Of a DNA stretch of 64,000 nucleotides, positions 1-12,395 are shown piece after piece (position 1 is the stretch's first letter; every line of letters starts with the position of its first letter). Origin of the DNA: Maniola hyperantus. Lineage: Eukaryota > Arthropoda > Insecta > Lepidoptera > Nymphalidae. The position numbers were made by a program, and so were the translations under genes. The stretch is from assembly GCF_902806685.2 (NCBI RefSeq), contig NC_048556.1:8828734-8892733 (forward strand), in the 5' to 3' direction. Below the pieces are notes generated by a model. The model ran no database searches, was not told the DNA's origin, and saw nothing but the letters and a program-made list of their open reading frames with translations.

Positions 1-665
1 TAAAATAATTTTATTTTTATTTTATTTATTTATTTATTTATTAGTATTAAACAAACATAAAGTGACAAACCCGCACAAATGATTTAAAAGTTTAGAAAAA
101 GTAAAGTAAAGAAAAGTCATTAGTTTAACTATACCCAATCACGGCAATCCGTTGCTCCGTTGCGACGACGTGATTGAAGAAACCAACAAACAAACACACT
201 TTCGCATTTATAATATGGGTAGTGATAGTGATGATACACGCAACTTCGTTTTATTTGGATTTAAGTTTTTAAAAATTCCGTGAGTAAGTACTTTTTGATT
301 TTAAGGGATAAAAGGTAGGTTGTGTCACTCCAGGTCTTAAAATCGCGTCGATCCGTTGACTCTCGGCGTGATTGAAGGATAAACCAACAAATTAACGAAA
401 TAAAAAGACACTTTCACATCACTACCTATTCATGCGAAAGTATGTTGGTTTGTCCTTCAATTTAACGAATACGCCTGTCTCCGTGTGTGCACGTAATGCC
501 ATCAACAAGTCGCTGCAGGTGGCCATAAAATTTATAGACACGACCACTCTGACAAGTGTGAACGATTGAGAAGAAGAATAGTTAAAGACCTGGAGAGTGT
601 CACAAGCTACTTTTTATCCCGGAAAATCCAGGTAGATCAACCAGTGAATAATAATATTAATAAAA

Positions 666-905
666 CTAGCTTATGCTCACGACTTCGTCTGCGTGGACTA
701 CACAAATTTCAAACCCCTATTTCACGCCCTTAAGGGTTGAATTTTCAAAAAACCTTATTTAACGGATGCCTACGTCATAATAGCTATCTGCTTGCGAAAT
801 TTCAGCTCAATCCGTCCTGTAGTTTGAGCTGTGCGTTGATAGATCAGTCAGTCAGTCATTCAGTCAGTCAGTCAGTCAGTCACCTTTTCCTTTTATATAT
901 TTAGA
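666..905 (-). mobile_element. Helitron-like element, group A (left palindrome arm)
   Basis: On the minus strand it starts TCTAAATATATAAAAGG at 905, has a GACT tract, and ends GCATAAGCTAG at 666 next to host sequence. About 240 bp, non-autonomous. Confidence 0.8.
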
Positions 906-1228
906 TTTAGATTAATTAATCAATATCCAATGCTCTCTTTAGTGTGGATTTTTTGGCAGCCTGTAGGTATATTTACTAATCGACCCTACATCAAATGCAC
1001 TCGACCGTACTTCAATTTCCGATCTATTGTGAAGGAATAGAACAAATAAGTATAGAGTACCAGGAAAGAGGCGTAATGGCATATTAATTGAGCTAATATA
1101 TTTGTTGATTTGTATGATAGATTAGTTAGATACTTTCATATGATGACTTGTTAAGCACAGTGGCGTGCACAGTGTTTGAAGCCAGGGTAGGCATTAGTTA
1201 GGTAGGAACCTGTTTACTGGCAGGTCAT

Positions 1229-2009
1229 TAAAGATGGGCGTTATTGGCTATTTCTGGCAACGGTTAATCAACAGTTATTTAGTTTCAATACCAATATTGA
1301 TAACCGTTGCCGAATATCGGTATCAGAGTTGTGTTTCAACTAATTTAATATGCGCAACGCGCAGCGGTTTCCGTAGTAGTAACTAAGCTAGCTGTCGTAT
1401 CAATACCGCGTCTGTATAGCTAGCGCGCGCATATTCACTAAAATAAAACCAATTTTACTTTCATGAATATCGTGAAGTAATCACAACCTTAAGTTCATAG
1501 CAGCAAAGTTTAATTATAATGATCATTGACATAGGTCAAACTATAGTGGACGCCTGCACGAATAGTTTGCCACAGTCCAGTTAACCAAAAACATTTCACG
1601 AAGATTGTTAAACCAAAGAGGACCTTATCTCTATTACTCTAAGGCTAACTGTATTAAGATTGATAGATCAAAGTGTAATGGACAAGTACTTGTACAGTTA
1701 AGCCTTAGCGTAATAGAGATAAGGTCGGCTTTGGTTTATCAAGTTCTTAGTTACTAAGCCGGTAGCCAATAACCGCTCCTTCTCAGCTTTCAGTGAAAGA
1801 AAGAAAGAGAAGGCATAATTATTGCGTTTCTAGTTACCAAAAAACCAAACAATGCATTGTCAGTTGCCAGTTGGCAGCGTTGCGTTGTCAGGTGGTTCGT
1901 CATAGATGTTAGCTGATAACCGTTGTTAGCTACGACAATAACGCTACGGTACGCTATAGGGCACGGCAGCGGTTTTCAGTTAAGTTAAGCTATAGCGGAC
2001 ACATGTCTA
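1229..2009. mobile_element. nested element inside the hAT MITE, 8-bp target duplication
   Basis: Flanked by CAGGTCAT at 1221-1228 and 2010-2017. The 145-bp relative near 16.9 kb has a single CAGGTCAT at the same place, which serves as an empty site. The ends (TAAAGATGGGC and ACATGTCTA reading inward) are imperfect inverted repeats; 781 bp; probably another hAT-type element. No coding capacity seen. Confidence 0.75.
1605..1740. repeat. small inverted repeat, possible MITE (left arm)
   Basis: AACCAAAGAGGACCTTATCT and its inverse (AGATAAGGTC...CTTTGGTT) bound a 130-bp stem-loop, the third nesting level in this arm. The mirror copy is at about 4702-4836. Confidence 0.6.
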
Positions 2010-2291
2010 CAGGTCATAATAAAAAATATGCATTGAGCTATTACAACTGGGGTAAGCAGTGCATTTATGCCTCTATCACCTGCACGCCACTGGTTAAGCA
2101 TGATAGTCATCAAGCGCAAATTACTTAACTTGCAAAACACTGACCTAACTCGCAATTAAAAAACGATCCTTAGCTGTGAGAGGAACAAAGATATATTATT
2201 CCCGACAGGTGGTATTTGGGGATTTGTATGATTAAATGAATCTAGATCTAAATCGCTTGGCGGCACGGCTTTGGTTTGGTATACCTAGTAG

Positions 2292-2452
2292 GTACACGAC
2301 AGGTCGAGTTAGCAATCGGGGTATGAGGCGGGGGGACACCTCGTACACCCGCACAGCGTCCGCGCTCGGCGGCACCGGGTTAGCGCGGGGTCTGTGCCGG
2401 TGTGAGAGACGTCCCCACCCCGATTGCCATCTCGAACCTTCGCGGACTATAG
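2292..2452. repeat. GC-rich palindromic MITE, CGACAGGTCGAG family (left arm)
   Basis: ACGACAGGTCGAG at one end and an inverse with CCCCGATTGCCATCTCG at the other bound a GC-rich core of about 160 bp. Other members are at 42861-43020 and 58895-59053, with fragments at about 30690 and 33230. The mirror copy is at 3989-4149. Confidence 0.75.
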
Positions 2453-2734
2453 GTAGGTAGTTAAAAATGATTACATTCACAGATGCAAAGTTACGGCAGA
2501 TGTTTTACGTCGCTACTTGAGTTAAGTCGTTACATTTCCAAATTAAATCCCTAGCACACGACTCACGAGTAAATCTCTCTAATACCCATTTCATCTTCTA
2601 CGTTTTATGAGATAAATTTCAAGATTTAACGCACATTGAATTTTTAGATTATTACATGAAAAAGGGAGGGTAATGTTTTCAAGGTTCAAAGCGAGCATAA
2701 GCTTTTTTTTTTTTAATTCAGATACAAGTTAGCC

Positions 2735-2990
2735 CTTGACTGCAATCTCACCTGATTGTAAGTGATGATGCAGTCTAAGATGATAGCGGGGTATGGCAGT
2801 TTTTATTAAACCCATACCCCTTCTACACGGCATCGTACCGGAACGCTAAATCGCTTGGCGGCACGGCTTTGCCGGTAGGGTGGTAACTAGCCACGGCCGA
2901 AGCCTCCCACCAGAAAAAAGCTAGCATAGAGGAAGGCGGAAGACCGCGTTTGGTGGCGCGCTCTTGGAAAGGGTTGTCTAGCTGTGGAGT
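2735..2990 (-). mobile_element. non-LTR retrotransposon 3' fragment (left arm)
   Basis: Contains CGGAACGCTAAATCGCTTGG and the CCATACCCC motif shared with 63455-63600, a common lepidopteran LINE 3' tail. The orientation is inferred. The mirror copy is at 3451-3706. Confidence 0.45.
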
Positions 2991-3160
2991 GTGGACGTAA
3001 ACAGGCTGATGGATTGGATTGGATTGAAACAAATGAATAAAAAACTTCGTTTTGTGCGGAGTGGTAATCGAAATACGCTTCCAATTTCACGTAAATTGAA
3101 CCTACTGTATTGAATTTAACTAACACGGCTTTCAGCGAAGCCCAGATACTTATATCCAGC

Positions 3161-3280
<120 letters not shown>

Positions 3281-3450
3281 GCTGGATATAAGTATCTGGG
3301 CTTCGCTGAAAGCCGTGTTAGTTAAATTCAATACAGTAGGTTCAATTTACGTGAAATTGGAAGCGTATTTCGATTACCACTCCGCACAAAACGAAGTTTT
3401 TTATTCATTTGTTTCAATCCAATCCAATCCATCAGCCTGTTTACGTCCAC

Positions 3451-3706
3451 ACTCCACAGCTAGACAACCCTTTCCAAGAGCGCGCCACCAAACGCGGTCT
3501 TCCGCCTTCCTCTATGCTAGCTTTTTTCTGGTGGGAGGCTTCGGCCGTGGCTAGTTACCACCCTACCGGCAAAGCCGTGCCGCCAAGCGATTTAGCGTTC
3601 CGGTACGATGCCGTGTAGAAGGGGTATGGGTTTAATAAAAACTGCCATACCCCGCTATCATCTTAGACTGCATCATCACTTACAATCAGGTGAGATTGCA
3701 GTCAAG
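3451..3706 (+). mobile_element. non-LTR retrotransposon 3' fragment (right arm)
   Basis: Mirror of 2735-2990. Confidence 0.45.
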
Positions 3707-3988
3707 GGCTAACTTGTATCTGAATTAAAAAAAAAAAAGCTTATGCTCGCTTTGAACCTTGAAAACATTACCCTCCCTTTTTCATGTAATAATCTAAAAA
3801 TTCAATGTGCGTTAAATCTTGAAATTTATCTCATAAAACGTAGAAGATGAAATGGGTATTAGAGAGATTTACTCGTGAGTCGTGTGCTAGGGATTTAATT
3901 TGGAAATGTAACGACTTAACTCAAGTAGCGACGTAAAACATCTGCCGTAACTTTGCATCTGTGAATGTAATCATTTTTAACTACCTAC

Positions 3989-4149
3989 CTATAGTCCGCG
4001 AAGGTTCGAGATGGCAATCGGGGTGGGGACGTCTCTCACACCGGCACAGACCCCGCGCTAACCCGGTGCCGCCGAGCGCGGACGCTGTGCGGGTGTACGA
4101 GGTGTCCCCCCGCCTCATACCCCGATTGCTAACTCGACCTGTCGTGTAC
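3989..4149. repeat. GC-rich palindromic MITE, CGACAGGTCGAG family (right arm)
   Basis: Mirror of 2292-2452. Short open frames over it on both strands are by-products of its GC-rich core. Confidence 0.75.
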
Positions 4150-4348
4150 CTACTAGGTATACCAAACCAAAGCCGTGCCGCCAAGCGATTTAGATCTAGA
4201 TTCATTTAATCATACAAATCCCCAAATACCACCTGTCGGGAATAATATATCTTTGTTCCTCTCACAGCTAAGGATCGTTTTTTAATTGCGAGTTAGGTCA
4301 GTGTTTTGCAAGTTAAGTAATTTGCGCTTGATGACTATCATGCTTAAC

Positions 4349-5282
4349 CAGTGGCGTGCAGGTGATAGAGGCATAAATGCACTGCTTACCCCAGTTGTAA
4401 TAGCTCAATGCATATTTTTTATTATGACCTGTAGACATGTGTCCGCTATAGCTTAACTTAACTGAAAACCGCTGCCGTGCCCTATAGCGTACCGTAGCGT
4501 TATTGTCGTAGCTAACAACGGTTATCAGCTAACATCTATGACGAACCACCTGACAACGCAACGCTGCCAACTGGCAACTGACAATGCATTGTTTGGTTTT
4601 TTGGTAACTAGAAACGCAATAATTATGCCTTCTCTTTCTTTCTTTCACTGAAAGCTGAGAAGGAGCGGTTATTGGCTACCGGCTTAGTAACTAAGAACTT
4701 GATAAACCAAAGCCGACCTTATCTCTATTACGCTAAGGCTTAACTGTACAAGTACTTGTCCATTACACTTTGATCTATCAATCTTAATACAGTTAGCCTT
4801 AGAGTAATAGAGATAAGGTCCTCTTTGGTTAACAATCTTCGTGAAATGTTTTTGGTTAACTGGACTGTGGCAAACTATTCGTGCAGGCGTCCACTATAGT
4901 TTGACCTATGTCAATGATCATTATAATTAAACTTTGCTGCTATGAACTTAAGGTTGTGATTACTTCACGATATTCATGAAAGTAAAATTGGTTTTATTTT
5001 AGTGAATATGCGCGCGCTAGCTATACAGACGCGGTATTGATACGACAGCTAGCTTAGTTACTACTACGGAAACCGCTGCGCGTTGCGCATATTAAATTAG
5101 TTGAAACACAACTCTGATACCGATATTCGGCAACGGTTATCAATATTGGTATTGAAACTAAATAACTGTTGATTAACCGTTGCCAGAAATAGCCAATAAC
5201 GCCCATCTTTAATGACCTGCCAGTAAACAGGTTCCTACCTAACTAATGCCTACCCTGGCTTCAAACACTGTGCACGCCACTG
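4349..5282. mobile_element. hAT-type element with nested element (right arm)
   Basis: Mirror of 1158-2092, with flanks TGCTTAAC on both sides and the nested element at about 4432-5211. Present because the whole arm was duplicated, not a second insertion. Confidence 0.8.
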
Positions 5283-5534
5283 TGCTTAACAAGTCATCAT
5301 ATGAAAGTATCTAACTAATCTATCATACAAATCAACAAATATATTAGCTCAATTAATATGCCATTACGCCTCTTTCCTGGTACTCTATACTTATTTGTTC
5401 TATTCCTTCACAATAGATCGGAAATTGAAGTACGGTCGAGTGCATTTGATGTAGGGTCGATTAGTAAATATACCTACAGGCTGCCAAAAAATCCACACTA
5501 AAGAGAGCATTGGATATTGATTAATTAATCTAAA

Positions 5535-5774
5535 TCTAAATATATAAAAGGAAAAGGTGACTGACTGACTGACTGACTGAATGACTGACTGACTGATCTA
5601 TCAACGCACAGCTCAAACTACAGGACGGATTGAGCTGAAATTTCGCAAGCAGATAGCTATTATGACGTAGGCATCCGTTAAATAAGGTTTTTTGAAAATT
5701 CAACCCTTAAGGGCGTGAAATAGGGGTTTGAAATTTGTGTAGTCCACGCAGACGAAGTCGTGAGCATAAGCTAG
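5535..5774 (+). mobile_element. Helitron-like element, group A (right palindrome arm)
   Basis: Mirror copy of 666-905, with TC at 5535 and CTAG at 5771-5774. Identical to its partner as far as compared. Not an independent insertion. Confidence 0.8.
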
Positions 5775-6440
5775 TTTTATTAATATTATTATTCACTGGT
5801 TGATCTACCTGGATTTTCCGGGATAAAAAGTAGCTTGTGACACTCTCCAGGTCTTTAACTATTCTTCTTCTCAATCGTTCACACTTGTCAGAGTGGTCGT
5901 GTCTATAAATTTTATGGCCACCTGCAGCGACTTGTTGATGGCATTACGTGCACACACGGAGACAGGCGTATTCGTTAAATTGAAGGACAAACCAACATAC
6001 TTTCGCATGAATAGGTAGTGATGTGAAAGTGTCTTTTTATTTCGTTAATTTGTTGGTTTATCCTTCAATCACGCCGAGAGTCAACGGATCGACGCGATTT
6101 TAAGACCTGGAGTGACACAACCTACCTTTTATCCCTTAAAATCAAAAAGTACTTACTCACGGAATTTTTAAAAACTTAAATCCAAATAAAACGAAGTTGC
6201 GTGTATCATCACTATCACTACCCATATTATAAATGCGAAAGTGTGTTTGTTTGTTGGTTTCTTCAATCACGTCGTCGCAACGGAGCAACGGATTGCCGTG
6301 ATTGGGTATAGTTAAACTAATGACTTTTCTTTACTTTACTTTTTCTAAACTTTTAAATCATTTGTGCGGGTTTGTCACTTTATGTTTGTTTAATACTAAT
6401 AAATAAATAAATAAATAAAATAAAAATAAAATTATTTTAA

Positions 6441-6730
6441 GCTTATTTCGTGGTTTAACGACATATTTTAATGTAAATAACGGGTACATACCACGATTAA
6501 TATTTGATGTTTTTATTTGTCGATATTTCAACCCAATTGCACGGTATAGTTAAAGAGGGGAGTGACATAGGCTACTTTTTATCCCGGAAATAAACACTAT
6601 TTCTATTTCTATTTCCGGAAAATCAAAGACGTAAATCCACAAGCACGAAATCGCAGTCATCAGCTAGTCATCAGTAGCAATTATATTTATAACTCTAAAA
6701 ACTATTCCCTGGGAATGGGGACGGGCGCTA
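6441..6730. other. single-copy flank of the palindrome with a Helitron remnant
   Basis: First sequence outside the right arm. It holds a decayed group B Helitron 3' half at about 6545-6666 (ATCCCGGAAA, then CATCAGCTAG). The phrase AGCTTATTTCGTGGTTTAAC at 6439-6458 recurs near 38667. No gene seen. Confidence 0.5.
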
Positions 6731-7074
6731 ATGTGGGACGCAACTTGCGTTGACACATTGGCCCCGTGTCATATCAGGGAGACTGCATCAAGACCGGGAG
6801 CCGCAGCAGAAACAGCTGAAAATGGCAAGCGGCGCAAGTATGCCTCTCTTATCGAGAGTTACATTTTTGTTCCGTTTGCCGTGGAGCCCTGGGGCCATGG
6901 AGTCTTAGTGCTAAAAAAAATTTACGAAACATTTCATTACGATTAATAGCCTCATCTGGTGACAGAAGGGCTGGCTCATTTATTGCGCAACGGTTCAGCC
7001 TGGCTGTCCAGCGCGGAAATGCAGCCAGTATTCTTGGCACCATTCCACGTGGACATGATTTGTATAGTAATTAA
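6731..7074 (+). pseudogene. non-LTR retrotransposon polyprotein C-terminus, frameshifted relic
   Basis: The frame from 6731 reads WDATCVDTLAP, then KRRKYASLIES and FVPFAVEPWG, and closes at 6946. From 6952 a different frame reads SSGDRRAGSFIAQRFSLAVQ, then RGNAASILGTIPRG, and stops at 7072-7074. The QRGNAAS phrase recurs in the minus-strand relic at 38000-38215, and 39004-39235 shares its tail including the 3' UTR. I recognise this as the C-terminal end of a LINE reverse-transcriptase polyprotein common in Lepidoptera; the clade is not certain. It is broken by at least one frameshift and has no 5' part. Confidence 0.7.
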
Positions 7075-7471
7075 ATAAGGCTAGCTTTAAGTTTTATTGT
7101 AATATTTTCATTTAAAAAATCTGTACTAAACTACTAATAAACATGAACTTTAGTGTAATAAAAAAACTCTAAAAACTTGAAATAGGAGGTGGTTTTCACC
7201 CGGTAGAGACCAGGGGCGTTAACACACTAAAGATCAAACAATCCCTAATCCTCAGCGGGCTACATCATACAGTCTAGTAAGTACTGTAGGGTTGTCACCT
7301 AAACATTGAACCTTTTTTTTTAAACTACTTATAGGCTTACGATTGACTCATGACTGTAATCACAACAAACAGCAGACGTTGCAACCTGGTGGAGCGCGCC
7401 TGCCCATAAGGTATTACTGCCAATTCACTTCTCTTTTAGAGGTACCAATATCATAACTAACGGGAAAAACC

Positions 7472-7642
7472 GGTCAAGTGCCAATCAGGCTCGCGCAAGG
7501 AGGGTTCCGTACTACAGTCGTATTTTTTCGACATTTTGTACGATAATTCAAAACATAATTAATTTTTTTAGAGACAGACAGACAGACAACAAAGTGATCC
7601 TATAAGGGTTCCATTTTTCCTTTTGGGGTACGGAACCCTAGA
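7472..7642 (+). repeat. GGGTTCCGTA dispersed repeat, partial
   Basis: Starts with CGGTCAAGTGCCAATCAGGC and AGGGTTCCGTACTACAG and ends with AAGTGATCCTATAAGGG and GGTACGGAACCCTA. It is shortened in the middle compared with the roughly 400-bp copies elsewhere. Confidence 0.65.
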
Positions 7643-8393
7643 AAATAGGGTTCGTGTTTGAAAGGTGACAACCCTACGACCAAACCGTAATGTTAGAACT
7701 TAGAACAGAGAGTGTTTGCTTAAACAGCTTCGAAACTAGTTACTAACCCTCTCTTAGGAGGGATTGTGAAGTTAATTTGACTAGGGTTGTACTTTTATGT
7801 CCAACATGAATTGCTCCATTGTTATATTACATTCTGAAAGGGTTAGCTAATCGTTTTCAAAAAGTTTGTTTTTATTCGTAATTAGATGATGCCCGCGACT
7901 TCGTCCGCGTGGATTTAGGTTTTTAAAAATCCCGTGGGAACTCTTTGATTTAATGTGAACTTCTAATAATCCGCATCCGCATTCGCGGATATCAGAATAT
8001 TGGAATCCACAACCACCCTGGTAGGTACAAATATGGCATATAAAAAAGACCACAAGTTTTAACATAATAATCGCTCCATCAGAACAAAATGAGGAAAATG
8101 AACGTCTAAAATTAGATATCAAACTTCAAACCGACATGAGTAGGTACCTATACAAAATACATGTAAATTATTTTTAAATGTTTTACCTATTGCATAATCT
8201 TTTATCTTTAGAACGTTAACGATCAATCAACTCGTTCAAGATTAACACACTGTTGTTTGCAAACTCTATAGTCTATACCTACTATGCCTATGAGATTTCC
8301 ATCATAATAGAATTATTACGCACATTATCGAGGGCTTCATAAAGCGTTAACGCAAAAATCTTTCTTTGTTTTTTGCTGCAATCCTAATCCTAA
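7643..8393. other. intergenic, mostly AT-rich
   Basis: A group B Helitron 3' fragment on the minus strand lies at about 7882-7965 (GATGCCCGCGACTTCGTCC). Nothing else recognised. Confidence 0.5.
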
Positions 8394-8611
8394 TCTTAAT
8401 ATATAAAAAAAAGGTGACTGACTGACTGACTGATCTATCAACGTACAGCTCAAACTACTTGACGGATCGGGCCGAAATTTTGCATGTAGATAGCTATTAT
8501 GACGTAGGCATCCGCCAAGAAAGGATTTTTGAAAATTCAACCCCTAAGGAGGTGAAATAGGGGTTTGAAATTTGTGTAGTCCACGCGGACGAAGTCGCAA
8601 GCATAAGCTAG
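8394..8611 (+). mobile_element. Helitron-like element, group A
   Basis: TCTTAATATATAAAA start, three GACT units, GCATAAGCTAG end, followed by T. 218 bp. Confidence 0.75.
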
Positions 8612-9590
8612 TTTGATTAGTTTGATTAGAAGCTAAAATTTAAAAAAAATAGAATTAGTTCCTCCCTGTGTTGGAGACAATACGCAGAGAAACTTTCAGC
8701 TTTTGTAAAATAACGAAGGTCTGGCACGCGCTGGCTCTTAGTCAATTGTTAGGTAGATATATTGCCATATGAATGAAAATTAATAGTAATAATTTTGTTG
8801 TTTCACATGTTAACAGATTCATATCTTAGATCTGATAAAGTTTTAAACTAATGTTTTATCTAAATTATGCATTTAGAATGTAGATAGATGTAGATAGATG
8901 TAGATAAAATATTATAATATTGATCTATATATTATTAGGAAATAATTAATTAAAATAATCGTGTCTCATGTGCAGAAAAAAATGTCAAGACATTTTCATT
9001 TATTACATTCAAAGCTGATTTTTCAAACGAAGTTCAAACGTCAAATATTTTTTATAAATAAATTAAACTATCAAAACGTCTAATTTATTTCTTAGTTAAG
9101 GTATATTTGGCGATTGAAAAAAAGGCAAAAAATATGAGGAAATTACTTATATAATATTTTTTTGTATACAATATAATATTTTTATGAATAAAAAATATAG
9201 AGCTACGAGTATTTTTGCTTTAAAAATGTTTTGTAATATCGATTTTAAGTACATATAATTACTTACCTACTTAAAAAATATTGTGAAGGAGTTAATATCT
9301 AGGTCACAAGTAAAAAATATCTTGGCGTGGGTTCCTTGCGTTACGAAATAAGTTTAGTGATTAAAGTTGTTATTTTTAGTCACTTTAGGTACTTGAAGTC
9401 TAGAATTGATTGTGTTTTTTGGAACAGACACAAAAGAAGTCAAGGCTATTTATTCTGCAGTGGCTTAGGCAATACATTAGAATACTGATCCTTATCCAGC
9501 ATGCTTCTATACTAGGTATCCAATAATTTGACACACAGATCTTGCTGCCCAGGGAAGGATTTTAGGCTAGTTTTTGTCTCGGAAAATCAA
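8612..9590. other. intergenic, very AT-rich
   Basis: A dispersed-repeat fragment at about 8670-8745 (GTTGGAGACAATACGCAGAG...TAACGAAGGTCTGGCACG) has relatives near 15920, 23230, 56870 and 58090. A GTAGATAGAT tandem lies at about 8880. Nothing gene-like. Confidence 0.5.
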
Positions 9591-10234
9591 AAAAATTTTT
9601 TACAAAAAAAATAAAAACCGACTTCGTTACATAAACACTAAAAATTGAAAAATAATTTAATTTATTACCGAATATATTATGTATACAAGAGTTATTATAG
9701 TTCCATAATAATACTTTTTGGTGCCGGTGCCAATTAGCTTTAGCTGCGCGAATCGTCTAGACTTCATATTTTTATGGGTCTCCACAATGGCACCTCATTG
9801 GCACCGACCCCAAAAAATATTATTATGGAACTATATTAACTCTTGTATACATAATATATTCGGTAATAAATTAAATTATTTTTCAATTTTTAGTGTTTAT
9901 GTAACGAAGTCGGTTTTTATTTTTTTTGTAAAAAATTTTTATTTCACAATTTTTAGTGGCCCCATGGAATTAATTATGCTATGACTGGTTAAAAATCTAC
10001 TGTTTACTAAGCTATTACACTGATCGCGAGCAATTTACTCTTATCCGTTGAGGAGTTCCAGTATCTATCTTCCAAGATGTTCATCAGATCTTCACCAAAT
10101 TGAAATACCCTTTCAAACAAAAAAAGAATTTTCAAAATCGGTCCAGGTGTTTTTGAGTAATCGGGGAACATACATAAAAAAAAAAAAAGATTCCGACGAA
10201 TTGAGAAACTCCTCCTTTTTTTGAAGTCGGTTAA
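9591..10234 (-). mobile_element. DNA transposon relic with terminal AACCGACTT and an internal palindrome
   Basis: Bases 9591-9715 and 9816-9940 are inverse copies (ACCGACTTCGTTAC and its complement) around a short core. The element then continues to GAAGTCGGTTAA near 10234. A second copy in the opposite orientation occupies about 24508-25150 and shares both the palindrome and the segment with TTTACTCTTATCC and GAGGAGTTCC. No transposase is visible. Confidence 0.65.
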
Positions 10235-11125
10235 AGAGCTCTCGTCATGGGATTTTTGAAAACCTAAGTTCGCACCGAAGAAATTGTGGGCATCATCATT
10301 GGTACAAACACAGCTTTCATCTCAGAGACAGATATAGGCTACTTTTAATCCCGGAAAATCAAAGAGTTTCCACAGGATTTTCAAAAAATCCAAACTTACG
10401 CGGACGAAGTCGCGGGCATCATTGATTGGATAATATAGGATTAGTAAACATATTCCTTTAGAATAAATAGCATTGAAGTAGACCCTAAATAAATAAAAAG
10501 TTATTGCTGAAAATAATTAATTTTGGGTCAAAGTTTTTATTAGATACCTACTTAGGCTTCTTTTTTACCCCACTACGGCAAAGCCAAAAGGAAGGGTTAT
10601 GATTGTGGCAGTCTATGTATGTATGTATTTATGTGTGTTCCACTATAGCGGCTAAACTACTGGGCCGATTTTAATGAATGAGGTGTCAATTTATTTGTTG
10701 TTATGTATAGTCCGGGTGACAAAGGCTACTTTTTATACGAACAAAATTGATCTGGTACTTGGAAACCAAAAGTTTTATTTAAAGCCAATTTCACGCGAGG
10801 TCCATGTACACTGCATAGTCCCCATCATTTTAATTGAGTAGTTACCTTAGTCATCGTTAATGGTTAGATACTTAGACACAAAATGAAGAAAAGGTAACTG
10901 ATTTCAGGGGCTTAGTGATCGTAAAAGTGGTCGTAAACTCCAGTTCGACGATTCTTATAATCCTACAAAGGTAAGTAAGGGTAAGTACGTAGGGCAGACA
11001 AAAAGATCCAGATTTAAAAGGCTTTCATTTTATTGCTTCCTAAAATTAATATACGGTCAAAGCTTATGGTACAAAAGTTCAAAACTAAAACTCAACTCCG
11101 ATCCTCTTTTGAACACTGAAATCTA
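10235..11125. other. intergenic with repeat fragments
   Basis: A group B Helitron 3' half lies at about 10310-10425 (CGCGGACGAAGTCGCGGGCA, without CTAG). A dispersed repeat at about 10565-10760 (CAAAGCCAAAAGGAAGGG...AACTACTGGGCCGATTTT) recurs at 31065-31190. No gene. Confidence 0.5.
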
Positions 11126-11324
11126 TCTATATAAAAGGAAAAGCTGACTGACTGACCGATCTATCAACGCGCGGCTCAAACTACTATACGGATCGGCTTG
11201 AAATTTGACATGCAGATATAGCTATTATGACGTACGTAGACATCCGCTAAGACAAGATTTTTGAAAATTCAACCCTTGAGAAATTTGTGTAGTCCATGCG
11301 GACGAAGTCGCGGGGATAAGCTAG
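11126..11324 (+). mobile_element. Helitron-like element, group A
   Basis: TCTATATAAAAGG start and GGGATAAGCTAG end. It lacks the CCCCTAAGGGGGTGAAAT segment of longer members. Confidence 0.7.
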
Positions 11325-11337
11325 TAAGTACTTATCT

Positions 11338-11553
11338 TCTTAAATATATATAAAAGGAAAGCGCGACTGATTGATCTATCAACGCACAGCTGATACTACT
11401 GGAGGGATTGGGCTGAAATTTGGCGTGCAGATAACTATTATGATGTAGGCATCCGCTAAGAAGGGATTTTTGAAAATTCAACCCCTAAGGGTGTAAAATA
11501 GGGGGTTGAAATTTATGTAGCCCACGCGGACGAATTTTGCTCACAACGAGCAT
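11338..11553 (+). mobile_element. Helitron-like element, group A, 3' end decayed
   Basis: Begins 13 bp after the previous copy in the same orientation. The 3' hairpin is disrupted (CGCGGACGAATTTTGC) and no CTAG remains. Confidence 0.6.
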
Positions 11554-11653
11554 AATATAAATAAGTAAATTCTAATTTTAGTCCATATGATTATATAAGT
11601 AAATAATACTTTAATTCTCTAAAACCGGTTATAATAAAAAACAATGTACTTAC

Positions 11654-11950
11654 CAGAGGCGTCTCGAGCCCTTGTGGCGCCCGTGTGCAACCAGTACCCT
11701 GGCGCCCTCTAGTCTAGTAGGAGCAGGGTCAAAATGGAATACTAACAGTTATATTTTCAAACGGAAATTCGGATGCAAATGGTGCAATTTTAAATGATGA
11801 CGGCGTCGGCCATAACACGAGCGCAGGGTCTTTGAGAGCGCCGGCATCGACGCATCTTTGGAGGTGTCGCATTAGAGGGCGCTTGGCGCCCTCTAAGACC
11901 CGGCGCCCGTGTGCGCCGCACACCCTGCACCATAGGTAAAGACGCCTCTG
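11654..11950. mobile_element. hAT-type MITE with perfect 8-bp target duplication
   Basis: Terminal inverted repeats CAGAGGCGTCT and GACGCCTCTG. The flanks GTACTTAC at 11646-11653 and 11951-11958 match exactly. The inside is GC-rich with inverted GGCGCCC motifs; 297 bp; no transposase. The minus-strand open frame inside it is not a gene. Confidence 0.88.
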
Positions 11951-12395
11951 GTACTTACATAGGTATCAAAATTATCTTCGTTTTTTGGACGTAGGTATAT
12001 AATTAAGTAAGTAGGTATAGCATTATTTTACCAGGTAAAGTACCCAAAAATTATAATATTATGGTAAGTACTGAATTAATTTAGTATGTAATCATTGCTT
12101 CCAAAATAGAATATACCTATCTACACTTTTGTATCTGGGTATAATTAAAAATTTAACAACGTTTTGGTTGACGTGACCTCGATTGTACCGTAACGCAAGC
12201 AATATACGTTTTAATTTCCTTTGTTATGTATAATTTTTAATCGACATAATCTTTTGGAACCGGTTTTCTAAAAATACATAACCAAATAACATACACTACC
12301 AGCCATCATTACTTTTTTAGGGTTCCGTATTAAACGTAAACTTGAACTTCAGTGTTGAAACTTGAACGGCAGATCTTGAAAGTTGAATTGAATTT

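Larger units (their letters stand above)
1158..2092. mobile_element. hAT-type element with perfect 8-bp target duplication (left arm)
   Basis: Termini CAGTGGCGTGCAC and TGCACGCCACTG are inverted repeats. The flanks are GTTAAGCA at 1150-1157 and GTTAAGCA at 2093-2100, an exact 8-bp target-site duplication typical of hAT transposons. A 145-bp relative at 16818-16962 lacks the central part, showing that bases 1229-2009 are a later nested insertion. No transposase is encoded. Confidence 0.85.
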
